DNA from: Leptolyngbya sp. CCY15150
GTDB taxonomy: Bacteria > Cyanobacteriota > Cyanobacteriia > RECH01
Direction: 5' to 3'
DNA: 64,000 nt
NCBI RefSeq assembly: GCF_016888135.1
Contig: NZ_JACSWB010000173.1
Coordinates: 1-64,000 of the forward strand
Shown here: positions 1-7,784 of the stretch, in pieces
Layout: every line of letters begins with the position of its first letter
Numbering within the stretch: position 1 is the stretch's first letter
Notes under the pieces: model-generated
What the model saw: only the letters and a program-made list of their open reading frames with translations
Database searches by the model: none
Told to the model about the DNA's origin: nothing
Translations under genes and position numbers: made by a program

Positions 1-25
1 AGCGCTCTTGGTCTTCAGGTGTCAT
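1..25 (-). CDS. 5' end of an unidentified gene (partial)
   Basis: An ATG on the minus strand at 25..23 opens a frame that reads MTPEDQER and runs off the left edge of the window. Only eight codons are visible, so the product cannot be named. It lies downstream of the psbK terminator on the same strand. It could equally be chance; the support is only the ATG and the open frame. Confidence 0.3.
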
Positions 26-153
26 AGCGAGTGATCCCTAGGGCTACCCTTCTATTCTCCCCCTTGGCACTGTTTTTGCAAAAGTGGGATGCTCCCACGC
101 CCCCCGCCTCACCACCCGTTCAGGTTCACCGCTGATCATGCGATCATGCCATG

Positions 154-177
154 AAAAAAGGCACTCCTGAGAGTGCC
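154..177 (-). terminator. Rho-independent terminator of psbK
   Basis: On the minus strand GGCACTC, loop TCAG and GAGTGCC form a 7-bp stem (160-177) followed by six T residues (plus-strand A tract 154-159). It lies 35 bases beyond the psbK stop, on the same strand, as expected for a terminator of that short transcript. Confidence 0.8.
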
Positions 178-211
178 TAAAGGATTCTAATCATGTTGGT
201 GTATCAAAGGT

Positions 212-349
212 TTATTTGAAACCAACTGCTGCTTGCCAAACAAAGGCGAGGAGCAGGAAGAAAACCGGAATAATAGGCAACACATCAACAAGGGGATCAA
301 AAACAGAGTAAGCTTCGGGCAGCTTGGCTAAAATTAGTGCCGCGTCCAT
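212..349 (-). CDS. psbK: Photosystem II reaction centre protein K
   Basis: Encodes 45 residues: a short N-terminal leader ([14 protein letters not shown]) and then the mature PsbK sequence with the family-typical run [20 protein letters not shown], one transmembrane helix rich in Phe and Leu, and the ending WQAAVGFK. PsbK is a single-span subunit at the periphery of the photosystem II core, near CP43 and PsbZ. It is needed for stable dimers and plastoquinone binding in characterised cyanobacteria. The start at 349 is preceded by a purine-rich AGGAAAGG. A terminator follows, so it is probably a monocistronic transcript. The gene is a strong indicator that this is an oxygenic phototroph. Confidence 0.95.
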   Translation of the reverse strand: MDAALILAKLPEAYSVFDPLVDVLPIIPVFFLLLAFVWQAAVGFK

Positions 350-443
350 GGATGGCCTTTCCTCTTTAACTCAGACATCTCAGATTTTTTGAATCTTATC
401 ATAATTCAGGGATCACCTCACCCCGTCCTGTTAATTCTGCGCA

Positions 444-463
444 GGGATGGGGCAGGCCATCCC
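444..463 (-). terminator. Hairpin downstream of the cysteine lyase-like gene
   Basis: GGGATGG (444-450) and CCATCCC (457-463) form a perfect 7-bp stem with a 6-base loop, 22 bases beyond the stop of the minus-strand gene that ends at 486. There is no clear T tract, which is common for cyanobacterial termination hairpins. It may mark the transcript 3' end. Confidence 0.4.
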
Positions 464-485
464 GCACGTTAATCGCGATCGCCCT

Positions 486-1676
486 CTAGGTGAGTAGCGA
501 TCGCAGGTGGGCCATCAGGCGATCGCAGTCCTCTTCTGTGGTGAAGTAATGCACGCAGGCCCTGATGCAGTTGGGATGCAAAATGGTGCGCACCATGATC
601 TGCTGGGCTTCAAGCTCAGCCACCAGGTGTCCATGGGCTCGGTCGGGCTGTCCATCTAGGCGAAAGGAGACGAGACCGGCTTCGGGAGGCGTGGTGCGCA
701 GGGGTTGAACCGTTGGCAGAGTTTGCAACTGCTCCCAGAGGTAGGCGCTGAGCTGTTGAATCTGCTGGTAGCGCTGCAGGGCTGTTCCCTGCTGCTGATG
801 GAGAGCGATCGCCGTCCGAAGGGCGCTGTAGAGGGGATAGTCGGAGGTGGCAATTTCGTAGCGTTGACCGTTTTCCTTCAAGCCCGTGGGTTGCCCGGTG
901 CCATCCATGGTGATGCTACGCCAGCCCACAAAGGTGGGAGCCGCCGTGGAGTAGCAGGCAGGCTTGACATAGAGCCCGCCCGCGCCCGCCGCACCACACC
1001 ACCATTTATGCCCGGTGAAGGCGTAGAAATCTGCTCCTAGGTCATCAAGCTGCAAAGGCAGAACGCCCACAGACTGGGCCGCATCCACCAAAACCCGCAC
1101 CGGCTGGTAGCTAGGATGCTGACGGCAGGCGGCCACAATCTCCTTCATCGGTAAAACCTGGCCGGTGTTCCACAAAATATGGCTGATCGCCACCATGCGG
1201 GTAGTGGGCATCAGATGCTGAGCGATCGCCCCCACGGGATCACCTTGGTTTAGGGTTTCCAGGATGGGACAGGTGGACACCTTGATGCCAAAGCGTCGCT
1301 GTAGCTCATGGGCGGTGGCAATCACGCCCGGATGTTCACAATCCGTCAGCAGCAGATGATCGCCCTCGCGCCAGTCGATGCTCCACAGGGCAATATTGCA
1401 GCCCACGGTCACGTTCTCAGTCAGGGTGATGGCCTCGGGCTGTGTGCCCAGTTCAGCGGCGATCGCTTGCCGGGCCAGTTGGCTTTCTTGCTGCAGCCAA
1501 GCATTGGTGCTGCTGGAGAACGGCCCCCGCTCTTGAATCTGCATCTGGGTGTCATGGAGGGCAGCGATCGCCTCCTGAGCCATCGGACCTTGGCCGCCAT
1601 AGTTGAAATAGGTCTTATTAGCGAGGGCGGGATAGCGTTGGCGATAGTCGTGCAGCGAGGGTTGAGACATGGTCAT
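486..1676 (-). CDS. Class V aminotransferase fold PLP enzyme, cysteine/cystine lyase type
   Basis: A 396-residue fold-type I PLP enzyme of the class V aminotransferase family. The likely Schiff-base lysine is in FTGHKWWCGAAG (about residue 223), preceded by the cofactor-binding Asp in VLVDAAQSVG. The overall sequence resembles the cyanobacterial L-cysteine/cystine C-S lyase (C-DES of Synechocystis), which cleaves cyst(e)ine to pyruvate, ammonia and a persulfide or sulfide and can supply sulfur for Fe-S clusters, rather than the NifS/SufS desulfurases. It could instead be an isopenicillin-N-epimerase-like homologue with another substrate. It starts with ATG ACC ATG, so the second ATG (1670) is an alternative; neither has a clear Shine-Dalgarno sequence. 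The gene stands alone between psbK and panB, all on the minus strand. Confidence 0.75.
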   Translation of the reverse strand: MTMSQPSLHDYRQRYPALANKTYFNYGGQGPMAQEAIAALHDTQMQIQERGPFSSSTNAWLQQESQLARQAIAAELGTQPEAITLTENVTVGCNIALWSIDWREGDHLLLTDCEHPGVIATAHELQRRFGIKVSTCPILETLNQGDPVGAIAQHLMPTTRMVAISHILWNTGQVLPMKEIVAACRQHPSYQPVRVLVDAAQSVGVLPLQLDDLGADFYAFTGHKWWCGAAGAGGLYVKPACYSTAAPTFVGWRSITMDGTGQPTGLKENGQRYEIATSDYPLYSALRTAIALHQQQGTALQRYQQIQQLSAYLWEQLQTLPTVQPLRTTPPEAGLVSFRLDGQPDRAHGHLVAELEAQQIMVRTILHPNCIRACVHYFTTEEDCDRLMAHLRSLLT

Positions 1677-1773
1677 CTGTATGAATTACCGTGCTTCCTG
1701 CTTGTACCAAATTGCAGGGAAGGCGGCAAGAAGCTGGCTGGGGAGACGGGCGATCGCTCTCAGATCCCAACGC

Positions 1774-2565
1774 TTAACCCTTAGGAGATGAAGGTGGAAA
1801 CTGACCCTCGCGAATATCGCGGCAGAAGTCCTCTACAGCTCCTTGCACCGTTTCCCGCAGATTTGCGTAGGCTTTCGCAAAGGGTGGCCGCCAGTCTGAC
1901 AGCCCCAGCAGGTCGGCCGTCACCAACACTTGCCCATCACAGTCTGGGCCAGCACCAATGCCAATGGTGGGAATCGATAGCTTCTGGCTAATCGTAGCGG
2001 CAACATGATCGGGAATATGTTCGAGCACAATGGCAAATGCCCCAGCCTGCTCCAGGGCGATCGCTTCTGCAAGGAGCTGCTCTCCCGCCTCAGGAGTCGT
2101 TCCCTGTTGCCGATAACCTAGGCGACGTACCGCTTGGGGCGTCAGGCCGATATGTCCCAGCACCGGCATTCCCGTTTGCACCAAAGCCGCGACTGTATCG
2201 ATAATCGCTGGATAGCCGCCCTCTAGCTTGACGCCCCCTGCGCCAGTTTCCTTCAGAATGCGTCCCGCTGATTCAATCGCCTGGGACAGACTCACCTGAT
2301 AACTTAAAAACGGTAGATCCACAACCAGCAACGCCTGCTTCACGCCCCGACGCACGGCCTTGGCGTGGTGCAGCATTTCCTCCAGAGTGACCGGCAGCGT
2401 CGTGTCATAGCCCAAGGTCACCATGGCCAGGGAGTCGCCCACCAATACAACATCCACCCCTGCCTGATCCATAATTTGGGCAAACAGATAATCTGCCGCC
2501 GTCAGCACCGTAATCCGCCGACCTTGCTGTTTATATTGAATGAGTTTCTGAGGTGTTACAGCCAT
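1774..2565 (-). CDS. panB: 3-methyl-2-oxobutanoate hydroxymethyltransferase
   Basis: PanB (263 residues, normal length) transfers a hydroxymethyl group from 5,10-methylene-THF to ketoisovalerate, giving ketopantoate, the first step of pantothenate and CoA synthesis. It is a cytosolic TIM barrel. Visible family motifs include LTAADYLFA near the N terminus, the metal-binding [24 protein letters not shown] and [15 protein letters not shown]. The frame is open further upstream, but the ATG at 2565 is preceded by AGGAA six bases away and gives the expected N terminus [10 protein letters not shown]. The next pathway genes (panC, panD) are not in the window. Confidence 0.95.
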   Translation of the reverse strand: MAVTPQKLIQYKQQGRRITVLTAADYLFAQIMDQAGVDVVLVGDSLAMVTLGYDTTLPVTLEEMLHHAKAVRRGVKQALLVVDLPFLSYQVSLSQAIESAGRILKETGAGGVKLEGGYPAIIDTVAALVQTGMPVLGHIGLTPQAVRRLGYRQQGTTPEAGEQLLAEAIALEQAGAFAIVLEHIPDHVAATISQKLSIPTIGIGAGPDCDGQVLVTADLLGLSDWRPPFAKAYANLRETVQGAVEDFCRDIREGQFPPSSPKG

Positions 2566-3116
2566 GGATTTCCTATTCAGCGATCGCGTTCCGCACATCT
2601 CGGAAAGACTCATCGGCCCTGCGGCATCCCTCGGTGTCAACCGTCATCTGCCAGCAGACTAGAAAAGACTCTATGCGGTGTGATTCAAGGGATTAGCGAA
2701 CTACCTCCCCTGAATTCAGGGTAGCGGATACTGGGTTCAAACGGTTTTTGTTTTGCAAATTCTCAGGGTGCCTGGGAGGGCAGTTATGACTGTGGTTAAG
2801 CGGGAAGACATCATGATTGGCAAGCAGTTCAACGTTGCTCTATTCCCAGATCCTCATACGACGAGGGTTGAGCGACGTCGAAACCCGGCTTATCTAGTAG
2901 GATGCGTGAGCGATGGCGTAACGCATCCAAGCTTCATGGGAGGTGCGTTACGGCTGCGCCTAACAGCGACTAGGTTCCGTATCCTCGTTATTCCCTAGTG
3001 GAAAATTAAGATGATCCCGAGCGATCGCTTGGCGCACCCGATGTCCTCTATACCAAACCCCTCGTTCCCAGACGGGAAGAGGGGCTGTGAATGACTGAAG
3101 AGAGCTAGCGCCGTCG
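2566..3116. other. Non-coding stretch with a dispersed hairpin repeat
   Basis: No convincing gene. It contains a 14-bp palindrome CCCTGAATTCAGGG near 2707-2720. It also has a hairpin GGATGCGT ... ACGCATCC (2900-2928) followed by a second GTGCGTTACGGCTGCGCC segment (2942-2959). These belong to the GGATGCGTTAG/AACGCATCC type of dispersed repeat seen again near 28030 and 31380. A short open frame at 2753-2998 is built on this repeat and has no recognisable protein features. Confidence 0.5.
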
Positions 3117-3141
3117 GCTGCTACCGGGGGAGGGTAGCAGC
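3117..3141 (-). terminator. Hairpin downstream of the small unknown gene
   Basis: GCTGCTACC (3117-3125) and GGTAGCAGC (3133-3141) form a perfect 9-bp stem with a 7-base loop, 10 bases beyond the stop codon of the minus-strand gene ending at 3152. No T tract follows. Position and stability suggest a transcript end. Confidence 0.5.
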
Positions 3142-3151
3142 AAGTCATGGG

Positions 3152-3436
3152 CTAGTGATAATAACGTTTCTCTAACCAGACCCGGACATCTTGCTCAGAG
3201 GCAAAGGTAGTATGATAGTCTGTCACCGGATCGTAGACCCGCCAGGAGACTTGTCCGCTGCGATCGCGGATTGCCTCAACATGAGGTTCTTGACTACCAG
3301 CTAAAACTCCCCACACCCGATAGGCAAATGATTGCAGGGCAGCACGCCAATTTCCATCTTGGGCGGCGCGATCGGGGTTGTGAGTTGTCCGATGATGCTC
3401 AATAAAGCTGAGGAATGGAGCACTAGCTTTCAACAT
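3152..3436 (-). CDS. Small conserved-looking protein of unknown function
   Basis: I do not recognise this 94-residue protein. It has no membrane segment and no signal peptide. It is rich in aromatic and charged residues in its second half (VSWRVYDPVTDYHTTF, VWLEKRYYH), a style common among small cytosolic cyanobacterial proteins. The open frame runs further upstream, but the ATG at 3436 has a strong AAAGGGGGG Shine-Dalgarno sequence at the right distance, so I use it. It is divergent from the LysR gene at 3803 across a 366-base region, and a hairpin follows its stop. Coding status is supported by the ribosome site and hairpin; function is unknown. Confidence 0.65.
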   Translation of the reverse strand: MLKASAPFLSFIEHHRTTHNPDRAAQDGNWRAALQSFAYRVWGVLAGSQEPHVEAIRDRSGQVSWRVYDPVTDYHTTFASEQDVRVWLEKRYYH

Positions 3437-3665
3437 AGACCCCCCTTTAAGCCAAACATGGCTTGATACGTAAAACTGTTTTCCATACCTCCACCTTAAG
3501 AATTTAAAGTTGGACATTCAAGCGATCTTTTGCATACTTGTGATGAATCCTATTCATAACCTGAAAACCCTTGATATATATGGATTACAGGTTTATGTAA
3601 TGATACGGATCGGATTAGGTCTGTTATATAACCACACAGAGCGATATGGTTTGTAATAGGGGCCT

Positions 3666-3685
3666 CAGAATGCGATCGCATTCTG
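3666..3685. repeat. 20-bp perfect palindrome centred on HIP1
   Basis: CAGAATGCGATCGCATTCTG is a perfect 10+10 palindrome built around GCGATCGC. It lies in the divergent promoter region of the LysR regulator, between the small unknown gene and the tandem repeats. It may be an operator, or simply an extended HIP1 site. Confidence 0.5.
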
Positions 3686-3713
3686 CCTCGAACCATCAAA
3701 CATGTTCGTCTAG

Positions 3714-3766
3714 CTGTCTAAACTAAACCGTCTAACTAAACTGTCCAACTAAACTGTCTAACTAAG
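3714..3766. repeat. Four tandem 13/14-bp repeats upstream of the LysR gene
   Basis: Units are CTGTCTAAACTAAA (3714-3727), CCGTCTAACTAAA (3728-3740), CTGTCCAACTAAA (3741-3753) and CTGTCTAACTAAG (3754-3766). Each differs from the consensus CTGTCTAACTAAA by no more than one change. They end 36 bases before the regulator start, where an autoregulatory site or leader would be expected. They also fit the short tandemly repeated sequences common in cyanobacterial intergenic DNA. Confidence 0.8.
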
Positions 3767-3802
3767 TATTATTTCCTTTAGCCCCATCGGTGTTAAGTGC
3801 CC

Positions 3803-4726
3803 ATGAGAGACAACCATCGGGATAGCATCAAGCTTTCGCAATTGCGGGCGCTGCTAGAAATTGCAAATTGCGGTAACTTCAGCGAAGCTGCCCTCTGTCT
3901 GAATGTGTCGCAGTCGGCGGTAAGCCACGCGATCGCCACCCTGGAAAATGAACTGGGCGTGGTGCTGCTCTCCCGTGGACGTCATGGAGCCACCCTAACC
4001 CCCGTGGGTGAACAGATCATTGGCGATGTCCGCCATGTCATGGATGCCCTAGAGGAAATTGTGCGCAAGTCTAATCTGGCTAAAGGGTTAGACGGCGGTC
4101 AGGTGCGGGTTGCCTCCTTCCGAAGCGTTGCCACCCATGTGCTGCCAGCGGTAATTGCCCTGTTTCGCAAAGCCTTTCCCGCCATTTCCGTCACCATTAT
4201 TGAACATCAGCACCTGCCCTCGGTGCATCAATCCCTGCGTCAGGGCTTAGCGGATATCGGCTTTCTCTATTTGCCAGCGCCGGATGACTTTGAAACCTGG
4301 GAAATCCTGCGTGATGACTATGTGGCGCTGCTGCCCCCGGATGCCAAGATAGCGGGCCCTGCCATCACCTGGGATGAGCTGCATAGTTTTCCCTTAATCA
4401 TGCCCGCTGCTGATGATAGCTGTCGCCTAATTGTGCGGAAGTACTTCACGCAGTTTGATCAACCCCTGAATGCGGCCTATGAAGTGCGCGAAGACTCCAC
4501 GATTGTCAGCATGGTGGAACAAGGGCTAGGGGCAACGGTGATTGCCCGACTGGCCGCCGAACCGCTGCCGTCCAGCCTCCGGGTCTATAAATTGCCCCAC
4601 CCCCTAGAGCGCGTGATCGGGGTCGGGGTTTTGTCAGAGGCCCTGCATCCCCCGGCAGTATTTGCCTTTTTAGACGTGCTGCGCGGTACGGGAAAATTTA
4701 GCCCTTTGCCTCTGAAAGAGGCCTAG
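3803..4726 (+). CDS. LysR-family transcriptional regulator
   Basis: A 307-residue LysR-type regulator. The N-terminal winged helix-turn-helix spans about residues 10-68 (KLSQLRALLEIANCGNFSEA, then SQSAVSHAIATLENELG), followed by a linker helix and a periplasmic-binding-protein-like effector domain from about residue 90. Such proteins bind DNA as tetramers and respond to a small molecule; the effector cannot be told from sequence. It does not obviously match the well-known cyanobacterial RbcR, CmpR or NtcB. An in-frame GTG two codons upstream (3797) is the alternative start. No target operon is adjacent. The upstream tandem repeats and palindrome could be its own control region. Its TAG stop lies inside the end of the repeat element at 4723. 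Confidence 0.9.
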   Translation: MRDNHRDSIKLSQLRALLEIANCGNFSEAALCLNVSQSAVSHAIATLENELGVVLLSRGRHGATLTPVGEQIIGDVRHVMDALEEIVRKSNLAKGLDGGQVRVASFRSVATHVLPAVIALFRKAFPAISVTIIEHQHLPSVHQSLRQGLADIGFLYLPAPDDFETWEILRDDYVALLPPDAKIAGPAITWDELHSFPLIMPAADDSCRLIVRKYFTQFDQPLNAAYEVREDSTIVSMVEQGLGATVIARLAAEPLPSSLRVYKLPHPLERVIGVGVLSEALHPPAVFAFLDVLRGTGKFSPLPLKEA

Positions 4727-4889
4727 TACCGCAAGACAGAAGAACGAAGACAGAAAAACGAAGACAGAAGACAGAAGAACGACAAGGAAGTCCAAGACAT
4801 ACGAGACAGAAAAACGAAAAGGAAGTCCAGGAGACACAAGGTTTCCCGCCTCAGTACATAGGCGGGTTACTTACGCCTCAGAGGTCTAG
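4723..4889 (+). repeat. CTAG-ended dispersed repeat, copy 1 (long form)
   Basis: A 167-bp element with no coding capacity that begins CTAGTACCGCAAGAC and ends CCTCAGAGGTCTAG. It consists of a purine-rich section (GACAGAAGAACGAA units), then CCCGCCT ... AGGCGGG, which can form a hairpin near its right end. The same sequence in shorter form (111 bp) occurs inverted at 54368-54478. The 56-base difference corresponds to an internal duplication of the block around AAGGAAGTCCA. Both copies begin in the stop codon of the adjacent gene. It looks like a MITE or similar non-autonomous element; no related transposase is in the window. Confidence 0.8.
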
Positions 4890-4971
4890 TGCGGTTGTCG
4901 GCGATCGCCCCTGCAGCTTAGGATTTCTATGGGCGATCGCTCATGTAACCCTAGGAGGAGTCAGAACCTGG

Positions 4972-5139
4972 ATGGCCAACTCGATGGAATGGACGGCAGA
5001 GGCAGAAGCGCGGCTCAAGGAAATTCCCTTCTTTGTCCGTCCGGCAGCGCGCAAGAAGATTGAAGCCTTTGCCCGCGAGGCCGGCGTGGCGGAGATTACC
5101 GAAGAGGTCTACGACCAAGCCAAGAAAAAGTTTGGCTAG
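4972..5139 (+). CDS. Small PCP_red-like protein
   Basis: A 55-residue protein that resembles the small C-terminal domain of the light-independent protochlorophyllide reductase ChlB subunit (Pfam PCP_red). It has WTAEAEARLKEIPFFVR, then a helix RKKIEAFAREAGV and the ending ITEEVYDQAKKKF. Stand-alone copies of this domain are found in cyanobacteria; their role is not established. In ChlB the domain lies next to the substrate pocket, so a link to chlorophyll synthesis is possible but is inference. The ATG at 4972 follows GGAGGAG by 11 bases; an in-frame ATG at 4984 is the alternative. It is convergent with the gene ending at 5152. Confidence 0.75.
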   Translation: MANSMEWTAEAEARLKEIPFFVRPAARKKIEAFAREAGVAEITEEVYDQAKKKFG

Positions 5140-5151
5140 GCGATCGCTAGG

Positions 5152-5655
5152 TCACGATGCGGCTGGTAGGTGGCTAAAGGCGGCATCAACAAGCTGCTTG
5201 GCCTTATCGTCCAGCCGCTGCCAATCCACCTCCTGGTCTTCAAAATTAATCAGGCTAGTATCAATAACCACGGCGGGCCGGTCTGGATGGTTGACCTCGT
5301 AGTCCATAAAACACACCTGGTAGCAAAGGTTCCAGATATCTAACCGGGCCTCGCGATCGCCCTGGGTGAGCTTGAGTTCATAGCCAGGGTAGGGGCGCGG
5401 CAAGTGGTCTAGGGTTTGCTGGATGAGGATGGAGCGCTCAGGCTCAGCCGTTTCTAGTTCGTGCTGGAGGGCAATCACCTGAGCCTGCACCTCGGGGGGC
5501 GTATGGCTGGGCCAGCGCTGCACGTCTTCGTAGTCTCCTCGCCAAGGCGATCGCTCTAGGTTTTTACGAATATTGTCGATGACGCGGATCAGGGCAGGCT
5601 GCATCAAGAGTTCAGCCTGCTGCCAGTCGAGTCGAGTTGCAAACTTAGGGGTCAT
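5152..5655 (-). CDS. Conserved-looking cyanobacterial protein of unknown function
   Basis: A 167-residue soluble protein without signal peptide or membrane spans. The middle reads PRPYPGYELKLTQGDREARL followed by a mixed alpha/beta stretch ending VDAAFSHLP. I do not recognise a named family. It follows ftsY on the same strand: ftsY stops at 5700, and the ATG chosen here (5655) lies 44 bases downstream. A TTG at 5703 would overlap the ftsY stop and is a less likely start. It is probably co-transcribed with ftsY. Confidence 0.7.
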   Translation of the reverse strand: MTPKFATRLDWQQAELLMQPALIRVIDNIRKNLERSPWRGDYEDVQRWPSHTPPEVQAQVIALQHELETAEPERSILIQQTLDHLPRPYPGYELKLTQGDREARLDIWNLCYQVCFMDYEVNHPDRPAVVIDTSLINFEDQEVDWQRLDDKAKQLVDAAFSHLPAAS

Positions 5656-5699
5656 AGACTTAGGAGGTGCTAGGGGGCGATCGCCAAGGGATAGACGCC

Positions 5700-7610
5700 T
5701 CAACCGCTGAGGAGTGCTTCCACAAATTCATAGCTGGAGAACGGACGCAGATCTTCGATGCCCTCGCCAGCACCGATAAAGCGAATGGGTAAGCCCAACT
5801 GTTGTACAACCGCCAGGGCGACGCCGCCTCGGGCCGTGCCGTCCAGCTTGGTCAAAATCACGCCGCTCAACTGAGCCGATTCAGCAAACACCTGGGCTTG
5901 GCGTAGACCATTTTGGCCCAGGGTAGAATCGAGCACCAGCAGCGATTCAATCTTGGCATGGCTGGCTTTTTTGTCGATAATCCGACGGATTTTGCTCAGC
6001 TCGTCCATTAGATTTTTCTTATTTTGCAAGCGACCAGCGGTGTCTACCAGCAATAGCTCTGTATTGCGGGACATGGCAGCAGCGATCGCATCAAACACCA
6101 CAGCAGCGGGATCGGTATTTTTCCCAGGGTTGGCAATCACCTCGACATTGCTGCGCTGTCCCCAAACCTTCACCTGCTCCACGGCCGCTGCCCGGAACGT
6201 ATCTGCCGCCGCAATCAAACAGCGGTAGTCTCCCTGGGTAGCTAGGTGGGCCATTTTGCCGATGGTGGTGGTTTTCCCGGCTCCGTTCACCCCAGTGATC
6301 AGCCAAATATTTAGAGTATCTTTTTCGGGGGCAAAGGTAGGGCTGTACTTGCCTTGGAAGGGTTGATCGAGCATCTGCCGCAGAATCTCCTTCAGGTAGG
6401 CGATCGCTGCTTCGGGGGGCAGAGCCTCTTCCCGCAGTTTACTTTGCAGAGCCTCAATAATGTAGTCCGTTGCCTCCACGCCCACATCGGCTTGAAGCAA
6501 CAGCGACTCGATTTCCAACACCGCTTCTTGGTTGAGCGGCCCCTGGCCGACGATTGCCCGCAGTTGGTTCACCAAACTACGGCGGGTTTTGCCCAAACCT
6601 TGGCGCAGACGATTCAGCCAGGTAATTTCTTCTAGGGATACGTCTTCAGGACGCCGCCCTTGGGCCGCCAACACCCCTGCCGACCAGAGGAAATCATCAT
6701 CTAGGACAATGCTGGGTGTCGAGGGGGGAGCGATCGCTGCCTCAGCTTCATCGAGGGCTTCTGCCTTGAGACGTTCGAGACGTTCTTGACGCTCGGTTTC
6801 GGCTTGGGCCCAGAAGGGTAGGGCTGCCGGTGCTTCAACATCACTGGCGGGAACCTCGGGCGAACTGGGGGATTCCGATTCGGTAAAAGTGGCAGGATCG
6901 GGATCGGGCGCAGCGCTGACCGTCGGCTCTGCCGCCGTGGGTGGGATAGCCACACCTACAGGAGGAGTTGGTTCTTCAACAACTTCCTCGGCAACTGGTT
7001 CTTCGACAACCGATTCCTCAATCTCCTCAGCAACCGGTTCTTCTACAATTTCTTCGGCAGCCGTTTCCTCGACAACCGGTTCTTCGACAACCGGTTCTTC
7101 GACAACCGATTCCTCGGCAACTGGTTCCTCAGGGACTTCCTCGACAGATTCTTCTACAACCGGCTCTTCTACAACCGGCTCTTCTACAACGGATTCCTCG
7201 GCAACCGGTTCCTCGGCAACCGGTTCCTCAGCGACTTCCTCGACAACTGATTCTTCGACAACCGGCTCTTCTGCAACGGGTTCCTCGGCAACCGGTTCTT
7301 CCGCGATATCTTCCGCAACCGGTTCTTCAGCAACTGCTGCTTCCGCAACCGGTTCGGCAACCTCAACCGGTGCCTCTGCTGGTGGCTCTGGCTCTGGAGC
7401 AATCTTAGTGCCCTGCTGTTCCTGAATGGTTTGGTAGGCTGCCTTTGCCCAGGCTAGATAGTCCTCGGCATTAGTTGGGGCCGTGCTCGCCGGAGCCTCT
7501 GCTGGTGGTGCCTCCGCAGCTTGTTCGGGCGGCGACGTGTCTTGAGGTTTGTTTTCGTCTTTTTCGTCGCGATTGCGACTGAACTGTCGCTTAAACCAAT
7601 CAAAAGCCAT
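5700..7610 (-). CDS. ftsY: Signal recognition particle receptor FtsY with a long acidic repeat domain
   Basis: FtsY is the SRP receptor GTPase that docks ribosome-nascent chain complexes to the membrane. The C-terminal NG domain (about residues 325-636) is complete: G1 GVNGAGKTTTIGK, DTFRAAAVEQ, DTAGR, TKLDG, and the closing GAGEGIEDLRPF. The N-terminal A domain is unusually long (about 320 residues). After the start MAFDWFKRQFSRNRD it has a low-complexity tract, roughly residues 70-230, made of short units such as EEPVAEEPVVEESVVEE. It is strongly acidic and possibly expanded by slippage. The ATG at 7610 follows GGGAGAGC. Gene order pheA-nusB-ftsY on one strand suggests partial co-transcription. 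Confidence 0.95.
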   Translation of the reverse strand: MAFDWFKRQFSRNRDEKDENKPQDTSPPEQAAEAPPAEAPASTAPTNAEDYLAWAKAAYQTIQEQQGTKIAPEPEPPAEAPVEVAEPVAEAAVAEEPVAEDIAEEPVAEEPVAEEPVVEESVVEEVAEEPVAEEPVAEESVVEEPVVEEPVVEESVEEVPEEPVAEESVVEEPVVEEPVVEETAAEEIVEEPVAEEIEESVVEEPVAEEVVEEPTPPVGVAIPPTAAEPTVSAAPDPDPATFTESESPSSPEVPASDVEAPAALPFWAQAETERQERLERLKAEALDEAEAAIAPPSTPSIVLDDDFLWSAGVLAAQGRRPEDVSLEEITWLNRLRQGLGKTRRSLVNQLRAIVGQGPLNQEAVLEIESLLLQADVGVEATDYIIEALQSKLREEALPPEAAIAYLKEILRQMLDQPFQGKYSPTFAPEKDTLNIWLITGVNGAGKTTTIGKMAHLATQGDYRCLIAAADTFRAAAVEQVKVWGQRSNVEVIANPGKNTDPAAVVFDAIAAAMSRNTELLLVDTAGRLQNKKNLMDELSKIRRIIDKKASHAKIESLLVLDSTLGQNGLRQAQVFAESAQLSGVILTKLDGTARGGVALAVVQQLGLPIRFIGAGEGIEDLRPFSSYEFVEALLSG

Positions 7611-7784
7611 AGCTGCTCTCCCAACGTGCGCCTTCCATCAACAAACTCGGCCAGAACCGTAAGCTATTAGGGTATGGTACTAGAGCCTTGCCCTAGACAT
7701 CGACCGGAAACCCGAACCCTCAGCGCTCTTGGCGTTTCCCAACCATGCCCCAACATCACGGCTGCCTCCTGTCCCCATCCGTAT

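Noticed and set aside
2753-2998. 81-residue plus-strand frame
   Set aside because: It is built on the dispersed hairpin repeat, without protein-like composition or a Shine-Dalgarno sequence.
3714-3766. Possible CRISPR-like array
   Set aside because: Units are 13 bp in direct tandem with no spacers; no cas gene is present.
5152-5703. Start of the 167-residue gene at TTG 5703 overlapping the ftsY stop
   Set aside because: It would need a TTG start with no ribosome site and add residues with no family-like content; the ATG at 5655 is simpler.
6889-7425. Ser/Thr/Gly-rich 178-residue frame on the plus strand
   Set aside because: It is the antisense of the ftsY acidic repeat; its low-complexity Ser/Thr composition follows from the repeat codons.
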